Source of the DNA: Patagioenas fasciata
Lineage: Eukaryota; Chordata; Aves; Columbiformes; Columbidae
NCBI RefSeq assembly: GCF_037038585.1
Contig: NC_092560.1
Span: 84,987,549-85,051,548, forward strand
Direction: 5' to 3'
DNA length: 64,000 nucleotides
Shown here piece after piece: positions 45,441 through 57,879 of this stretch. Position 1 is the first letter of the stretch; each line of letters begins with the position of its first letter. Position numbers and translations under genes: made by a program. Below the pieces are notes generated by a model. It saw only the letters and a program-made list of their open reading frames with translations, was not told the origin of the DNA and did not search any database.

Positions 45441-48400
45441 TTTGAAACACCGCAAAAGGGAGTGCAGGGAGAAGGAGAAAGGCTCGTTCCACTAGCAGTG
45501 GGAACGAAAGGGTCACGAGCATTTGCATCTTACGCCTTCTTCTTTGGGGTTTTTAGCCAGCACAGGCATTTTCAGGCTGATCAGCTCTTTCCAGAAGTTT
45601 GTTGGTTGCTGCTCTCACCTTCCTTGTCACCTTCAGCCTGGCTCTGCAGCGCCTCTCACGATATTTACCTCCCCCTGCAAGCTGATCTTTCCATTTATGC
45701 TCATTTGAACCAGTTTTTGCTTTAAATCCTTGAACCTGGGGGAAAAAATCCTTAAACTCATAGTGCTTAGGTAAATTCCTCTGATTCCCTGAGGCTGCGG
45801 TAATTCAATGAGGAGTAAAGGCTGTAGCTGTGCTAAGGCGCATCCATAGAAGCAAACAGCAGCTGTTTGTGCAGGTCAGCAACAGCAAACAGATATCGCA
45901 GGGTCGGGATTCTGGGGTGCGGGAATGGAAACGGCTGCACAAACCCACACAGAACACCAGAAACTTCCCAGCGTGCCAGCAGTTTGCGGCCAGGTCCTGA
46001 CAGGTCCATTTGAGTCAGTTTGTTTTCACTAATAGGATGCAATGAATAATATAATCACATCAGGAAGTTTTAAAATTCTATTAGGAAAAATGAATGTTGG
46101 AATGACAGAATAGAAATACGAGGTTGAAAAAAAAAAGCAGGTAAAAAAGAGATATTTTGGGACCTGATCGTATTAGGTATTCCCGCGGCATTAGTCATGG
46201 CAATGGCATTAGTGTCCGCGGCACGCGTTTGATGCACAGGCTGTGGTTACCAGGGGATGGCAGAGCCCTCCATCACCCGCCGCGCTCCATGCTGGGGACG
46301 CGACGCGGCGTCCTGGCTCATCTCTGGCTTCCCCGGTCGCGTCCTATCATCCCGCCATCGCACCGAGCCCGGGCTGGCCACGGCAGTGCGTTTGCATTGG
46401 GACCCGCGGTGACAGTGACGTGGGGTGACACGGCGTCCCTGCCCCGCTCGGACACCTGCGCAGCACACGGGGCCGCTGCAAGGTCGGCTCTTTGGGTGGG
46501 AACTTTGCTTCAAACCCATTGATTGCATCAGCCGTTCTTTCGGGTTAACCCAGTATTTGAAAATTAATGCATAATTGCCATTAGTAGCTAATGTTTGTGA
46601 ACGTGAGTACATATTTGACTGGTTTTATGTTTAAGAGCAGGAGAGAAAAACAGGCAGATACATCCATATATGCATAGCCAGAAAAAGTTAATTTGTATAT
46701 ATGTATGTATGTATACACTTTATTTCAAAAAATAAGCTAATAAAGTCACTGGCGCCTCCCGAAAGCAGAAACATCAGTGCAAATTCTCAGTGCACCAAGC
46801 AATTGCTGAGCAGGATCAAGTGAAAGCCGCAGATCAGCCGCTGCCCGATTCCGCGTCTCCCCTGCAAAGCGCACTATTCCCCAGCAGTAACGACCCAAAC
46901 CGCAGCGGTCCTTGGAGCGCACGTCTGACCGCGTCCCTGCTCACAATTAGAACGGGCTTAATTCAGTTCAACTCCGCTCACCCCGCGGAAAATCAAACTA
47001 TATCACATTAAGGTCACTTTAATTCCAGATGTGCCTGTTTCGACAATGGCTTCATTTCAATAACTCATTATAAATTCACACCTTTGACTAATTCCCTTTA
47101 ACTTTCCCACCTGACCTGATACAGAGAATTGGAGAGTTGTCAGCAAATACAGAAACCTGCCAGCGCCCCCCCCTCAGACCTTCCAGTAATAGATTTCTGA
47201 AGCAGTGCCCTTGTTTTTCCAGCACGTTTCTGGTCGGTCTTCCCCCCGGGAGAAAAGCTCAGGCAGCTGATGCGGCGTCAGTGTCAGAGTGCTGACTGCA
47301 CACAAATGTAATGATTTCCATCCATCTCGGGCAGCCTGGAAGCAGGCGCAGGAGCATCCTGGCACAGCACAGCTGGCCCTGGGACAGGTACCACGAGATA
47401 ATTGCCTGGGCCTCTCCAGATGCTGCCCGGCGCTTGCTAATAAAGATGCATGGGGTTTGTGTCGCCTGTCCTCGCGCGGGGACGCGCAGTTTGCACATTG
47501 CAAAGCCACCGCTGGCTCTGGCTCAGCCTGGGCCTGGTTTATGTTCCCGCTCCATCGTCACATGGGGCCGGTCACCTCCAAATTCGTGCAAAAACTCGGC
47601 TGTGATTCGAACTCTCTGGTCCATTTCCCAGCCAAGTAGTATTGTAACATTTTCTGTTTTGTTGAACCTCGGTAGGAAGACAACAGGAGTGTGATTTTAT
47701 TATTCATTACTACTGCATTATCTAATTCCATTCTCTATTATGATGGCATTGAATGATGCAGTAGGTTGCTTTCCCCATCAGAGGTCAGGAGGCAGAGGGG
47801 GTTTAGACGCTGAGATGAGAGTAGATCGGCCAAATGGGGGATGCTGTAAATCACTCATTTTCCTGTCTGTAGCGGGGACCTTGGCTCCGGTGACACGTGT
47901 GACCCCGAGGACACCGCACTGTTCACTCCTCGCACACTCGGCTCCGTCAGGGTTCACTGAACTACGAAAACCAAAACACAGCCTCACGTCCCTTGCTGTC
48001 CAGCTGCAGTCTGTGGACATCAGACACTGCTGGCTCGCTTTCTAAACAGTTTGCGTGTTTATTTTTATATTAGAAGAAAAGCTGTCAAACTTTTCAATAT
48101 TTGTTTAGACTGCAAGTTACTAATGTTTGTATATTACCGTTACTGGGTTAAGATCAATCTCGGGTGTTGACAAAGCGCTCAGTTTCAGCGTTTGTTTGGT
48201 TGGTTTTCCCCGGTGTTTACGAGAAGTGGCAGTGTGACACCCCCACAGCCAGCAGAGCCACCACCGGCCACAGGAGCCCCGCGCTCCCAGCCCTCGACCC
48301 GCTACCAGAGCCCGGATTCGCTGTGGCTCTGTGCAGCGCAGGATTAATGGAATGAACCACCTTACCTCCCCCGAAGATTTGCCTAGGCATGTGATTTGTG

Positions 48401-48698
48401 TCTGCTAAGCTGGTATAATGATGAACAATCCTTTTTATTAACGTGGGTAAAAATAGAAGCTGCAGCAAGACCTTACATAAACCAGAAGTAACACGTGCCA
48501 GCTCCTGCCCAAATCCCCCCGGGAGCTGTTTCAGTCTATGAGACGACGGCATCAAACAAGCAAGTCGACTGTTGAGGAAGCAGGAAAACACGGGGTAAAG
48601 GCGCTCTGGGGTTTTCCTTCCCCCGTGTCCCACAAAATAAGGTCACATTAATACCTGGGGTGCGTGTGGGTGTGGGAGCGCTGCATGCACATGGGCAC
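45441..48698. other. No gene seen; AT-rich 46500-46760, 46990-47160 and 47640-47760
   Basis: Mostly unique sequence. A TATG/TGTA microsatellite lies near 46694-46715. The AT-rich pieces hold words such as TGCATAATTGCCATTAG, TTCAATAACTCATTATAAAT and TCATTACTACTGCATTATC and may be weak regulatory elements. Open frames of up to 138 codons are unsupported. Confidence 0.42.
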
Positions 48699-48740
48699 CC
48701 ACACACGTGCACTCACGTGTGCACACGCACGCGTGCACTG
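48699..48740. repeat. Alternating purine-pyrimidine tract
   Basis: A CACACACGTGCACTCACGTG-type run with ACGCACGCGTGCAC. Such CA/CG alternation can adopt Z-form DNA; here it is simply a degenerate CA microsatellite. Confidence 0.8.
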
Positions 48741-51589
48741 TAACATGAACATCAGGAGCCCACGTCACGAGTAAAAGAACATGCACACTAGTTGGTGCAG
48801 GTGAACGCCGTGGAGAACACCCATCCCTGGTGAAACGGCCCCTCAAACGCTTTCTCACTGACCTGAATTAGCCGCTCACAAGCTATGGCTGACTGAACCA
48901 ACTTAGAAAAGGTTCCCTTTCCAAAAGCATCATATCCGAAAACCTGACAGCTTTTCTTTAAGTCTTGCCTGCTCTCAGGAAGTTTAAAGACCAAATTAGC
49001 AATGCAATCATGAGAAAAAGAACCGGAGCCTTCTCCAAGCTGTCGAGTGCGTGTTGCTGGATGATTAATTGGCAGCGCTGCGGCCAAGCCCTGGGTCCTG
49101 CTAAAGGCCATGCCCCTTGACTCGCACCTGCCACTGTGCGCCTGATTGCGGAAAATGGATGGCTTCACTCCTCTTGCTTTTTTTCCTTTGGTTGCAGCTG
49201 TTAAACCGCTCTAAGGAAATCTTATTTATCTAGAACAGAAACTTGAACTTCTCTCTAATCTCAGGAGGATGAAATGAATGTAATTCTCTGTCTCAGGCTG
49301 GCTTGTGGAAGCAATGTTTTAGGATGTGTAGGAAAGCTGTAATAATTGGACGTGATTTTGCGTTCCTTGTGTGTGAGCCTGGATGTGTCTGCGCTCTCGG
49401 CGTGCACGAGGTGCTGCGGCGGTCGGGGGCGTCTGCCCTCGGCGCCAGCGCCGTGCCCGGCTCCCGCGGCACAGAACCGGGCGGTATCGGAATACCAGGT
49501 GCTGTGTGCAGGGATTTGCTGACGGGGGAAGGCAGCAAACAGGAGGAGCAGGTCCTCCCAGCTGCCCAAGGGAACGCAAGCGATTCCAAAGGCTTTGTTG
49601 GCCGATAAATATGTATTTATAAATGTTTGAGGGGTGTGAGGGCCGTGTTCAGACTCCATGTCCTTCACAACAAAAAGAAGCTCCTTTTCCCCGCGCTGCT
49701 GCTGGACGTGATCCTGAGCTGTCTCCCGCGTGCTGAAATGCCACGTTACCTCCTTTTGTACTTTAACTTCAAGCCTGTCCCCAGATCCTGCCGTGGGGCG
49801 TGCGGAAAACGAGCCAAACAACAGGGAAGAGCCCACGTGCGACCAAAGCATCCCAAATAATCCTGCTATTTTAGATGAAACAGAGCCAGCTCTTTCTACA
49901 CACGGTGAGCCAACAAAGCATTGATTTGCCATCATTATCTCCATACCAACTGCCAGGCAAAAGGGAGGAAAAGGATGGAACCTGCTCGGAAACTCACAAT
50001 CCAAGATCCTACGTGCACAAAGCTGGAGAATGCGGAGGCCCTGGCCTCGGTGGGGTGGCGGTGCCACCAAAGGGTGGATGTTGGGCTAGAGCAGGTACAA
50101 AGTCCAATACACATCCCTGTAAGCGCTGCAGTGAGTTCATAACAGCATGGCTATCAAGCTGTTTTCTCTAACAGGAACGGTTATTCACCATATCTGAGCT
50201 ATAATCACTTACTCAGCGATACTTCAACATCTGAAAACACTATTTGAAGAACACGGTGTAAGAATCAAAGCAGGTTTAGGGTGACAGAAGTGAAATGAAT
50301 ATGTAGAGTGAACAGAAAACCACAAGTCACTCTGTTCCCCAGTAACGTTTTACCGTGCCAAGGACACCTGACACATAGATGGGCACAAGGTTTTAGCGGC
50401 TGCAAGCGGCCCCGCTTATAACACAGGCTTTTTACCTCTAGGAAATGTTTTGTGGCATTTCTCGACTCCCAGGAGACTCAGGTACTTCTTGTTTACCCAC
50501 TGAGATCTTCGACCCTCCTGGAATACCAGGAGTAAGGAAGCTGGGACTTTAAGAGCAGTGCCTAATGTTGTGAGGCTTGCAGCCATGGGGAGAGCTGGAG
50601 ACACTTGTGCTCTATAAATAAAGCCCCGGGGGATCCCATCTGCAGCTCCCGGCTGGAAACCCCTGGGGACACCAAACGCAACAGCTTGGCCCTGCTCTGC
50701 GTGCTTAACGTGAGGAGAACTCCAAGGTAGGGTCCTTTCGTCACCCTGGACAGAAAGTGGTCCTTATGCTTATTTGCCCTTAATGGGCATTTTCTTAACA
50801 AATGGGTTTTTTTCCTCAGAAAACAGCAGCTGAGTTGCATAACGCGGATGTGAGCATGTGAATGACTAACGGTGTAAGCGACTCCCTTAGGGTCAAAGCT
50901 TAAGTAACCGTCGCTGGAGCTGAAATAGAGACATTGGCTGGATTCGGAGGCAGCCGTCCCTTTGTGGAAGGAGAAGAGAACACGATGTAAAGGCTGCATA
51001 GTGCTCTTGTTCAGGCTGCGCTGTGGGCAGCATCATCTCTGTACGTATCCCACAAAGTCCTTCCATTCGGGAGTTGCTTTGAGACCTTGGGGAGAGGTGC
51101 CTCTAGGGACACGGAACAGCAAAGAGAACCCTGTGTCCCCCAAACCGTGCTGAAACTGTAGTGAAGAGCACGTGCTCTTCCTTCCTCGCACGCGGGGTTA
51201 CGTTCCAATCCGCTCATAACACCGTGCAACAAACAGAGAAACATAATGGCGAAGTTAGCGTTGGTCCTGTAGAAGTCAATTTCTGTGTGCGTTCAACCAT
51301 CAAAGCAACATCTGCTCTGCTAAATACAGGTGTTTGATAGCCTTGTCATTAATCGGAGGGGACATTATGTCATCAAACATCAACAGTTCAAGTTGGTTGG
51401 AGCGCACTTGTCTCAGGTGCTGTCATTGATCAGGTCCCTTTCACCTGGTGCCGGGCTGCCAGAGAACTGCGGGTACGGCAAATCCAGCGTGACACGGGAA
51501 CGTAAAGCCTTCCATGGGTTTTCTTCCCCAGAATTACGCCAAGTCAAGTACCTTATTAAGTTCAAGAGAATTACATTTTACATGCTTCA
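48741..51589. other. No confirmed gene; unique sequence
   Basis: The longest non-repetitive open frame of the window lies here on the minus strand (49261-50070, 269 codons). It has no recognisable domain, no splice signals and an overlapping + frame of 101 codons. At this base composition roughly 0.3 such frames are expected per window by a rough estimate, so it is not called as a gene. Confidence 0.4.
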
Positions 51590-52090
51590 GCGAGAGACGT
51601 GTACCCTTTAGAAAATAATAATGAACTGCCTTTTTTTTCGCATTCATTTACATACCTTTGATAAATTACTGTAACCAGATTAGGGAGATAAAATAACTAG
51701 TCTATTAATTACAATGATTATTATTTAATAGAAAATGGGTTTCTGGGCAACGTGTATGGTAAAAGAAAGCTTAGCAATGCATTATATGGATGTGGTATTT
51801 TATCTTAAAGAGTAAGATAAGTGTCCGGCTCTTTCTGCAATCTAAAGAATATGTTCATTACCTGTGCAAGATTTATAAGTATAATTGAGTGTAATATTTT
51901 AAAACTATTTGCCTTATTTCGTCGGACATGGAGGACAAGGCAGAGCTGGTTCTTTAATTAAGCTGCGTAAATTCCTCTGCAAAGTTATCTAACAAGGGTT
52001 CCATTTGTAAGGAAATGACTTTCTTATTTAAAAAGTTTGCGAGATGATATTGTGATAGTCCTGCTTTAATTGAAGCCGGTCTGTGCATGT
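51590..52090. promoter_or_regulatory. Candidate conserved noncoding element
   Basis: About 500 bp AT-rich, CpG-poor and repeat-free, with CTATTAATTACAATGATTA, CTTAGCAATGCATTATATG, GTATAATTGAGTG, TTTAATTAAGCTGCG and GCTTTAATTGAAGCC (a short palindrome). AATGCATTA occurs at 51776-51784. Confidence 0.47.
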
Positions 52091-53137
52091 GCAGTTGTCT
52101 ACATGTGGCTTTTCATTTTATGTGTGTCTTATGTAGATCCTATTGCATCTAATGCGTGTGTGTGTGTGCATATACACACATTAAATCCATATATACGTAT
52201 TTCTATGCATATATACACACGTGTACCTGCAAATCCAGGTATGACCGTGCGATAAGTGACGAGCGCTGTCAGGCTGCTCTCTGCACGCAGGTTTTGTATG
52301 CGGTTTCTGAAGGCTTTTCTTGCGCTGGTTGTGGATTCCACAACGGCAGCAGCACCCTGGTCCCTCTGCCTGTGCCACGCTGCAGGATGGATGCTCTCCG
52401 GGGTCCCTGCCTGGGGCATCGTTTGCTACCCCACCTGTGCTGCTGGGCTGGGCTCAGCCTGACGTGCACACAGGTCCTGTGGTGTGTTTTTAAGCACAGG
52501 ATAGAAATCACAGACTTCTCGTGATGCAAAAGTGAGCAAACTCCAGCCAGAGCACAAAGGAGCTCTGCGTTAGTTGGAGAGCATCCCCCGTCAGACATCG
52601 CGAGGGTGCGAGGAAACAACGTAGTCTAAGGCGTTTTTACAACAGACACTGATAACGTGAATACACCGGTCATCATCAGTTCATTTAATTACATATTAAA
52701 ATCAACTATCCCTTTTATCCCGGAAGACTTGTGGGGGTGAATCAGAGACCTGATCTGCTTCTCTCTTACCATGGAGTAAATGAGGAGCAACTCTCCTGAA
52801 GTAGATACAAAGCTGATTAAAAAGAGATGACAGTCACCCCTAAGTACTCAACTCGTGCCAAAAGCTTCTGAGCAGCATCTCTCAACAGGTCACATACACC
52901 CTCAGCAGGATACACTTATGGAGATGAACCTTTCCAAAAGAGGGGTCATTTGGAGCAGCCGGGTCAGACAGAGCCTTACCTGCGGTGACAGACGGATGGT
53001 GACGTGCGCCGCGCGCGGCGGCGGCAGCGGAGCCCCAGTGCCACGGAGCACCAGACGTGCCTGGCACAGTTACCTGTGCACACACTGAGCCTCCCGCCAC
53101 GGCCCCCGGGACCCCGAGACCCCGCAGACACCAGCCC
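52091..53137. other. No gene seen; GT/AC alternating tract at 52154-52225
   Basis: A (GT)n run followed by CATATACACACATT and ATACACACGTGTACC forms an alternating purine-pyrimidine stretch. The rest is unique; 52640-52700 is AT-rich. Confidence 0.45.
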
Positions 53138-54046
53138 TGCGCCCAGCGTGGGGGACAGACAGACAGATCAATCCGACCCTGCGCCCAGCGTGGGGGACAG
53201 ACAGACAGATCAATCCAACCCTGTGTCCAGCGTGGGGGACAGACAGACAGATCAATCTGACCCTGTGCCCAGCGTGGGGGACAGACAGATCAATCCAACC
53301 CTGTGCCCAGCGTGGGGGACAGACAGACAGATCAATCCGACCCTGTGCCCAGCGTGGGGGACAGACAGACAGATCAATCCGACCCTGCACCCAGTGTGGG
53401 GGACAGACAGACAGATCAATCCGACCCTGTGCCCAGGGTGGGGGACAGACAGACAGACTGAACCAACCCTGTGCCCAGGGTGGGGGACAGACAGACAGAC
53501 TGAACCAACCCTGTGCCCAGGGTGGGGGAAAGACAGACTGCTCCAGCCCTGACCCCAGTGTGGGGGACAGACAGACAGACTGAGCCGACCCTGTGTCCAG
53601 CGTTGGGGACAGACAGACTGCTCCAGCCCTGAGCCCAGCATGGGGGACAGACAGACAGACCGATCTGACCCTGCTCCCAGCGTGGGGGACAGACAGACAG
53701 ACTGATCCGATCCTGTGCCCAGGGTGAGGGACAGACAGACCAATCTGACCCTATGCCCAGGGTGGTGGACAGATAGACAGACCGCTCCGACCCTGCGCCC
53801 AGGATGAGGGACAGACAGACAGAATGCTCTGTCCTTGTGCCCAGGGTGGGGAACAGACAGACAGACCGCTCCGACCTTGCTCCCCGCATAGGGGACAGAC
53901 AGACAGATCGCTTCATCCCTGCTCCCAGGGTGGACGGACAGACAGACAGACTGCTCCATCCCTGCTCCCAGGGTGGACGGACAGACAGACAGATCGCTCC
54001 ATCCCTGCTCCCAGGGTGGACGGACAGACCGCTCGATCCTCGCTCC
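53138..54046. repeat. Minisatellite 15: 42 bp unit, about 21 copies, with nested (GACA)n
   Basis: The unit is GACCCTGCGCCCAGCGTGGG followed by GGACAGACAGACAGATCAATCC. The period is 42 bp at the 5-prime end (GATCAATCC at 53166 and 53208), drifting to 36-47 bp distally. Every unit carries two or three GACA tetramers whose number varies, so slippage acts inside the unit as well as between units. A 328-codon minus-strand and a 182-codon + strand frame are artefacts. Confidence 0.97.
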
Positions 54047-54589
54047 CAGGCTGCACGGGGCCACCCTTGGCTTCCCCTTTCCCTGCCCCGCTCCCGCAGG
54101 TCTCTCCCGTCTCACATCGCCAGAGCTGTTGCCACCTGTCCTGGAGCCCGTGTGGGCTCTGACATCTGCTGGCGCTGCAGCATCCGTCACCGCAGCCTGG
54201 CTGCCGTAACGTATCCGGCACATCAGCTCACCGCTCATTGCTCCGATTCATTTTTTAACAGGACACCCCACACGCTGCGATGAGCGCTGCCGACTTACAG
54301 ACCCCCACAACCCCGGGCAGCTCTTCCTGCGGGCCGGCCAGGGAGCGGTGCTGGCGCTGACCCCCCTCCCGCAGCCCGCCGGGGGCTGAACCGACACGCA
54401 GTTGTTCTCAGCTGAGCTGTCACATCTGGTTTCATTCACACATCTGGCAAAACGCAGCCATTACATGTATTTTCCAGCTCTCCTAAATGTTCCTGCCTCG
54501 CATCCAACCGGAGGAAGGGTGAGGTCAGGCGGGAGCATCGCGCTCCGACAGCTCATGGCTCAGAGCGCTGTATTAAAGGACACTGAAAT
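54047..54589. other. No gene seen; GC-rich spacer
   Basis: GC-rich unique sequence; no feature supported. Confidence 0.45.
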
Positions 54590-55480
54590 TACTTATACCA
54601 GGTAACTGAGTTATAATTAAATGCTATGAACATTATTGAAATCATTAAAATACTCTTACGGCAATGGGGAAACATAAATGATAACACCAGACAGGCCCAT
54701 TCCAGGATTAGCTTCCTAGCAGAGTTTTGCTTTGAGTTGTCATGAACTGGGAGAACGTTTTGCTGTGTGCTCTAAACAGACACAGAAATCACGAAAACAG
54801 ACCAAATGAGCTAGGAGTTAGTTTGCAAAAACCATTTCCCCTTTGTTATTTCTGTGTGTGTGAGGAGGCAGTCAGGATAAACTCTAAACCATCTGATAAG
54901 CAGCAGAATAGGCTCTCAGCCCTCTAGGATTTAATAAGGATGAATTTAATACATTTTATAGGGTGCTGCAATAATTATCCTGAACCCCTAGGATACAAGT
55001 GACAGAGAGTTTCTCCTTTAGCGGGATGACACTGGGACAAGCTCCTTTGGGAGCTGCATGAGAAGGATGTGGTGGAAAACCAGGTACCAGCCGTCGGCCT
55101 CTGGGTTTAAAATAAACAGGCAGGACATTCTTCACTGCTCTGTGGGTGGGGAAGGGTCGGAATACAGAGCGGAACGGTCGGGAGAGAGCGCGCCCGTGTG
55201 TGCCTGCGCGTTAGTTTATAGAACACTTTAACTAACAAGCTATGATCTTCTCCAGAACAGTAGATAAAATGGCAAATGAAATATAGGGCAATAATTCTGA
55301 CGCGAAGGCGAAGTTGCTGGTTTTAATATATGCCTCTTTGCAAGCAGATAGGCCATAACATGACAATAATGAAATATAAATGACCTACATTAAAGAAAAG
55401 AAAGATAAAATCAGGTAATTACTGAAGCGTCGGTTCTTTACAAAATAATTGGTAATGACCTTTGATAAAGAAGTGGCTTT
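54590..55480. promoter_or_regulatory. AT-rich candidate regulatory block
   Basis: AT-rich cores at 54590-55010 (GAGTTATAATTAAATGC, GGATTTAATAAGG, GCAATAATTATCC) and 55210-55480 (GGGCAATAATTCTG, GACAATAATGAAATATAAATG, TCAGGTAATTACTG) are separated by a GC-richer spacer. Confidence 0.42.
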
Positions 55481-57258
55481 TGTGATATTGCTGACAGCAC
55501 AGTTTTGGAATGTGCAGGCAGCGCACTGGCTGTGGGTGGGGGACGGAACTGGGGTGCACATGGGGTCCCCCAGGACAAACCCGCTCGGGTGCCACCCCCG
55601 CTTGTCCCGTGGGCTGGGGATGAGCCTCACATGGAAGCGGCTTTAGATTGCTCCCAGTCCCGCTGAGGTGGCACACAAAGGGCTGCGAGTGTCACATCCC
55701 GTCCCCCCAGCGGGCATCGCCCCGGGAAACCTCCCGAGGAGTCCCAGCAAGGGAAGGAGAAGATGGAAGGCGCAACTCAAAGGTGCCACCTGACATCAAG
55801 AGGTGACAATGACCTGTTTCTGTGGACACCAAAACGCACCAATGCGGCTGCAGAGAGGTTAGGAAATGAACCAAAAGTGCCATTATAAAGACACACTGAC
55901 AGGTTTATAGGGAGGGTCTCTAACTTGTTTCCTCTGCCCTGCGTCTCCGACGAGGACGCGCTGGGTGCTCAGCTCTGGTGGCCCTCGCGCTGCAGGTGCG
56001 TGGCGAGCAGGGGAGGTGAGCATCCCCACCGGGTCCATCGCGGCACCCCGAGCACATGGGAAAGGGGCAGGGTGGACGGTGAGGGTCCCACCTCCCACGG
56101 GATCCCCAGCAGACAGCGTTGCCAAAAGGCAAATGCGTCACCAGGCTTAATAACAGCTGCCCAGCAAACAGGAGTGACAGGAGCCACAGATTTCACCGAA
56201 CACGGCAGAGCAGAAACAACAAAAAAAGTCCTAATATCCCAAACTGTACTAAAGCCACATTCACAAGCACGGAATCTCTGGGCTTTGTGTGACAAAGCTC
56301 GCAGCACACCCCCTCCCCTTCCCTTCCCCCACCCGGCAGAAAACAAAGCTCTTCACACTTTTCCCGATACCAGCTGGTTCATTTATATTGCACAAGTTTC
56401 GCAGGCAGTCGGTGACAGCGATGTCCCAAACACGGGTCAAACCGCCGCGACCGCGGCGCCGTGTGCGCGGCCAGCAGATCCTGACGCCTGCACCAAACAG
56501 CACCCAAAGCAAACCCAGGTGCGGGGTGCCCACAAACCTCGGTGCTCCCTTCAAATCCACAACGCGGCTGCTTTGGAAAAGGCCGTGGATTCTTTTCGAG
56601 GTGAAGACATAAAATGAGCTCAGCAGCCTCCTTCCCTTCAGATGAACGCTTTTGTCATTTTCATTTTCATTCTTCCCGGAGAGCTCCAACAGCCGTGATG
56701 CGTGCAGAGGTGGACACAAGGCAATCTGCAACTGTACAGCACGCGGTACCAACCGTGCGGTGCAAGCCCGCTAAATGGGCAGCTGTGGCTCCTTTCACGC
56801 TGCCCAGCTCTGACGTTTGAGAATGAAATCTTTTTTCCAGGGAGAAAGAGTGAGGAAGGTTTAGCAGAAAAAATATGTTGCTAAAATAAATTGTGGGGAA
56901 AACTGTGTTTGTTTGCAGGGAGGGAAGAGATGAGCTGCCCTGTGCCTGTGGCTGTGGAGGAGACTGGGGGAGCCTGGCGAGTCTCCCCGTGTCTGAGCCC
57001 CCTCCTGCCCGCCGGGGAGGAAAAGGTTCCAGGAGAACCAGGTTTGCAGGCATGGGCTCCTCGTCTGTGCTCAGAGATGCTCCAAGTTCTCCGTTTTCGT
57101 GCCCTCCACAGGTTAAAGAGAGGGAACGCTTAGCCGTTCCAGCACAGTTTTGCTCTGCACTATCTGTGTTTATGAGTTTACGAGCTCCACGTTCAGACGC
57201 ACTCCGGAATGCTGCAGTTGCATGGAGATACAGAAGCTGGTGCAGTTAGCGAGGCGCC
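55481..57258. other. No confirmed gene; 230-codon open frame
   Basis: The + frame 55925-56617 is non-repetitive but begins with TTG, has no domain and overlaps minus frames of 125 and 163 codons. It is within chance expectation for this GC content. No splice-supported exon is visible. Confidence 0.42.
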
Positions 57259-57752
57259 GCAGCTGGAGCGGGTGGGAGCAGCGCGCCGGCTCCGTGGGGC
57301 GCAGTGCACACACAGCGCAGGGGCCGGGAGCAGCGCGCCGGCTCCGTGGGGCGCAGCGCACACACGGCTCAGGGGCCGGGAGCAGCGCGCCGGCTCCGTG
57401 GGGCGCAGTGCACACACGGCTCAGGGGCCGGGAGCAGCGCGCCGGCTCCGTGGGGCGCAGTGCACACACGGCTCAGGGGCCGGGAGCAGCGCGCCGGCTC
57501 CGTGGGGCGCAGTGCACACACGGCTCAGGGGCCGGGAGCAGCGCGCCGGCTCCGTGGGGCGCAGTGCACACACGGCTCAGGGGCCGGGAGCAGCGCGCCG
57601 GCTCCGTGGGGCGCAGTGCACACACGGCGCAGGGGCCGGGAGCAGCGCACCGGCTCCGTGGGGCGCAGTGCACACACGGCTCAGGGGCCGGGAGCAGCGC
57701 GCCGGCTCCGTGGGGCGCAGTGCACACACAGCGCAGGGGCCGGGAGCCAGGA
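57259..57752. repeat. Minisatellite 16: 52 bp unit, about 9.5 copies, highly homogeneous and CpG-dense
   Basis: The unit is GGAGCAGCGCGCCGGCTCCG followed by TGGGGCGCAGTGCACACACGGCTCAGGGGCCG, with an exact 52 bp period (GGAGCAGC at 57431, 57483, 57535). Copies differ at only a few positions (for example GGCTC/AGCGC before AGGGGCC). Each unit holds about seven CpGs, so the array forms a CpG-island-like patch of roughly 65-70 CpGs. Frames of 203-238 codons are open in all three + frames. Confidence 0.98.
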
Positions 57753-57879
57753 GCTCGGGAGCTCGGGCATCCGGGCACAGCAGCCCCGGTCCCCGGGACG
57801 GCGCGGGAGGAAGGGTTGTTCTCCTTGCCTTCTCAAAGCGGGGAGAAGGAAAACAGGTGCTTTTAAATCTTCAAGGTGC

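Noticed and set aside
49261-50070. 269-codon minus-strand open frame, the longest outside repeats
   Set aside because: No recognisable domain, no splice signals, overlapping open frame on the other strand. By a rough estimate from base composition about 0.3 such frames are expected per window of this size.
55925-56617. 230-codon + strand open frame
   Set aside because: Starts with TTG, has no domain or splice context, and about one frame of this length is expected by chance at this GC content.
57259-57752. CRISPR-like direct repeats
   Set aside because: The whole 52 bp unit is conserved with no unique spacers, and the genome context is eukaryotic.
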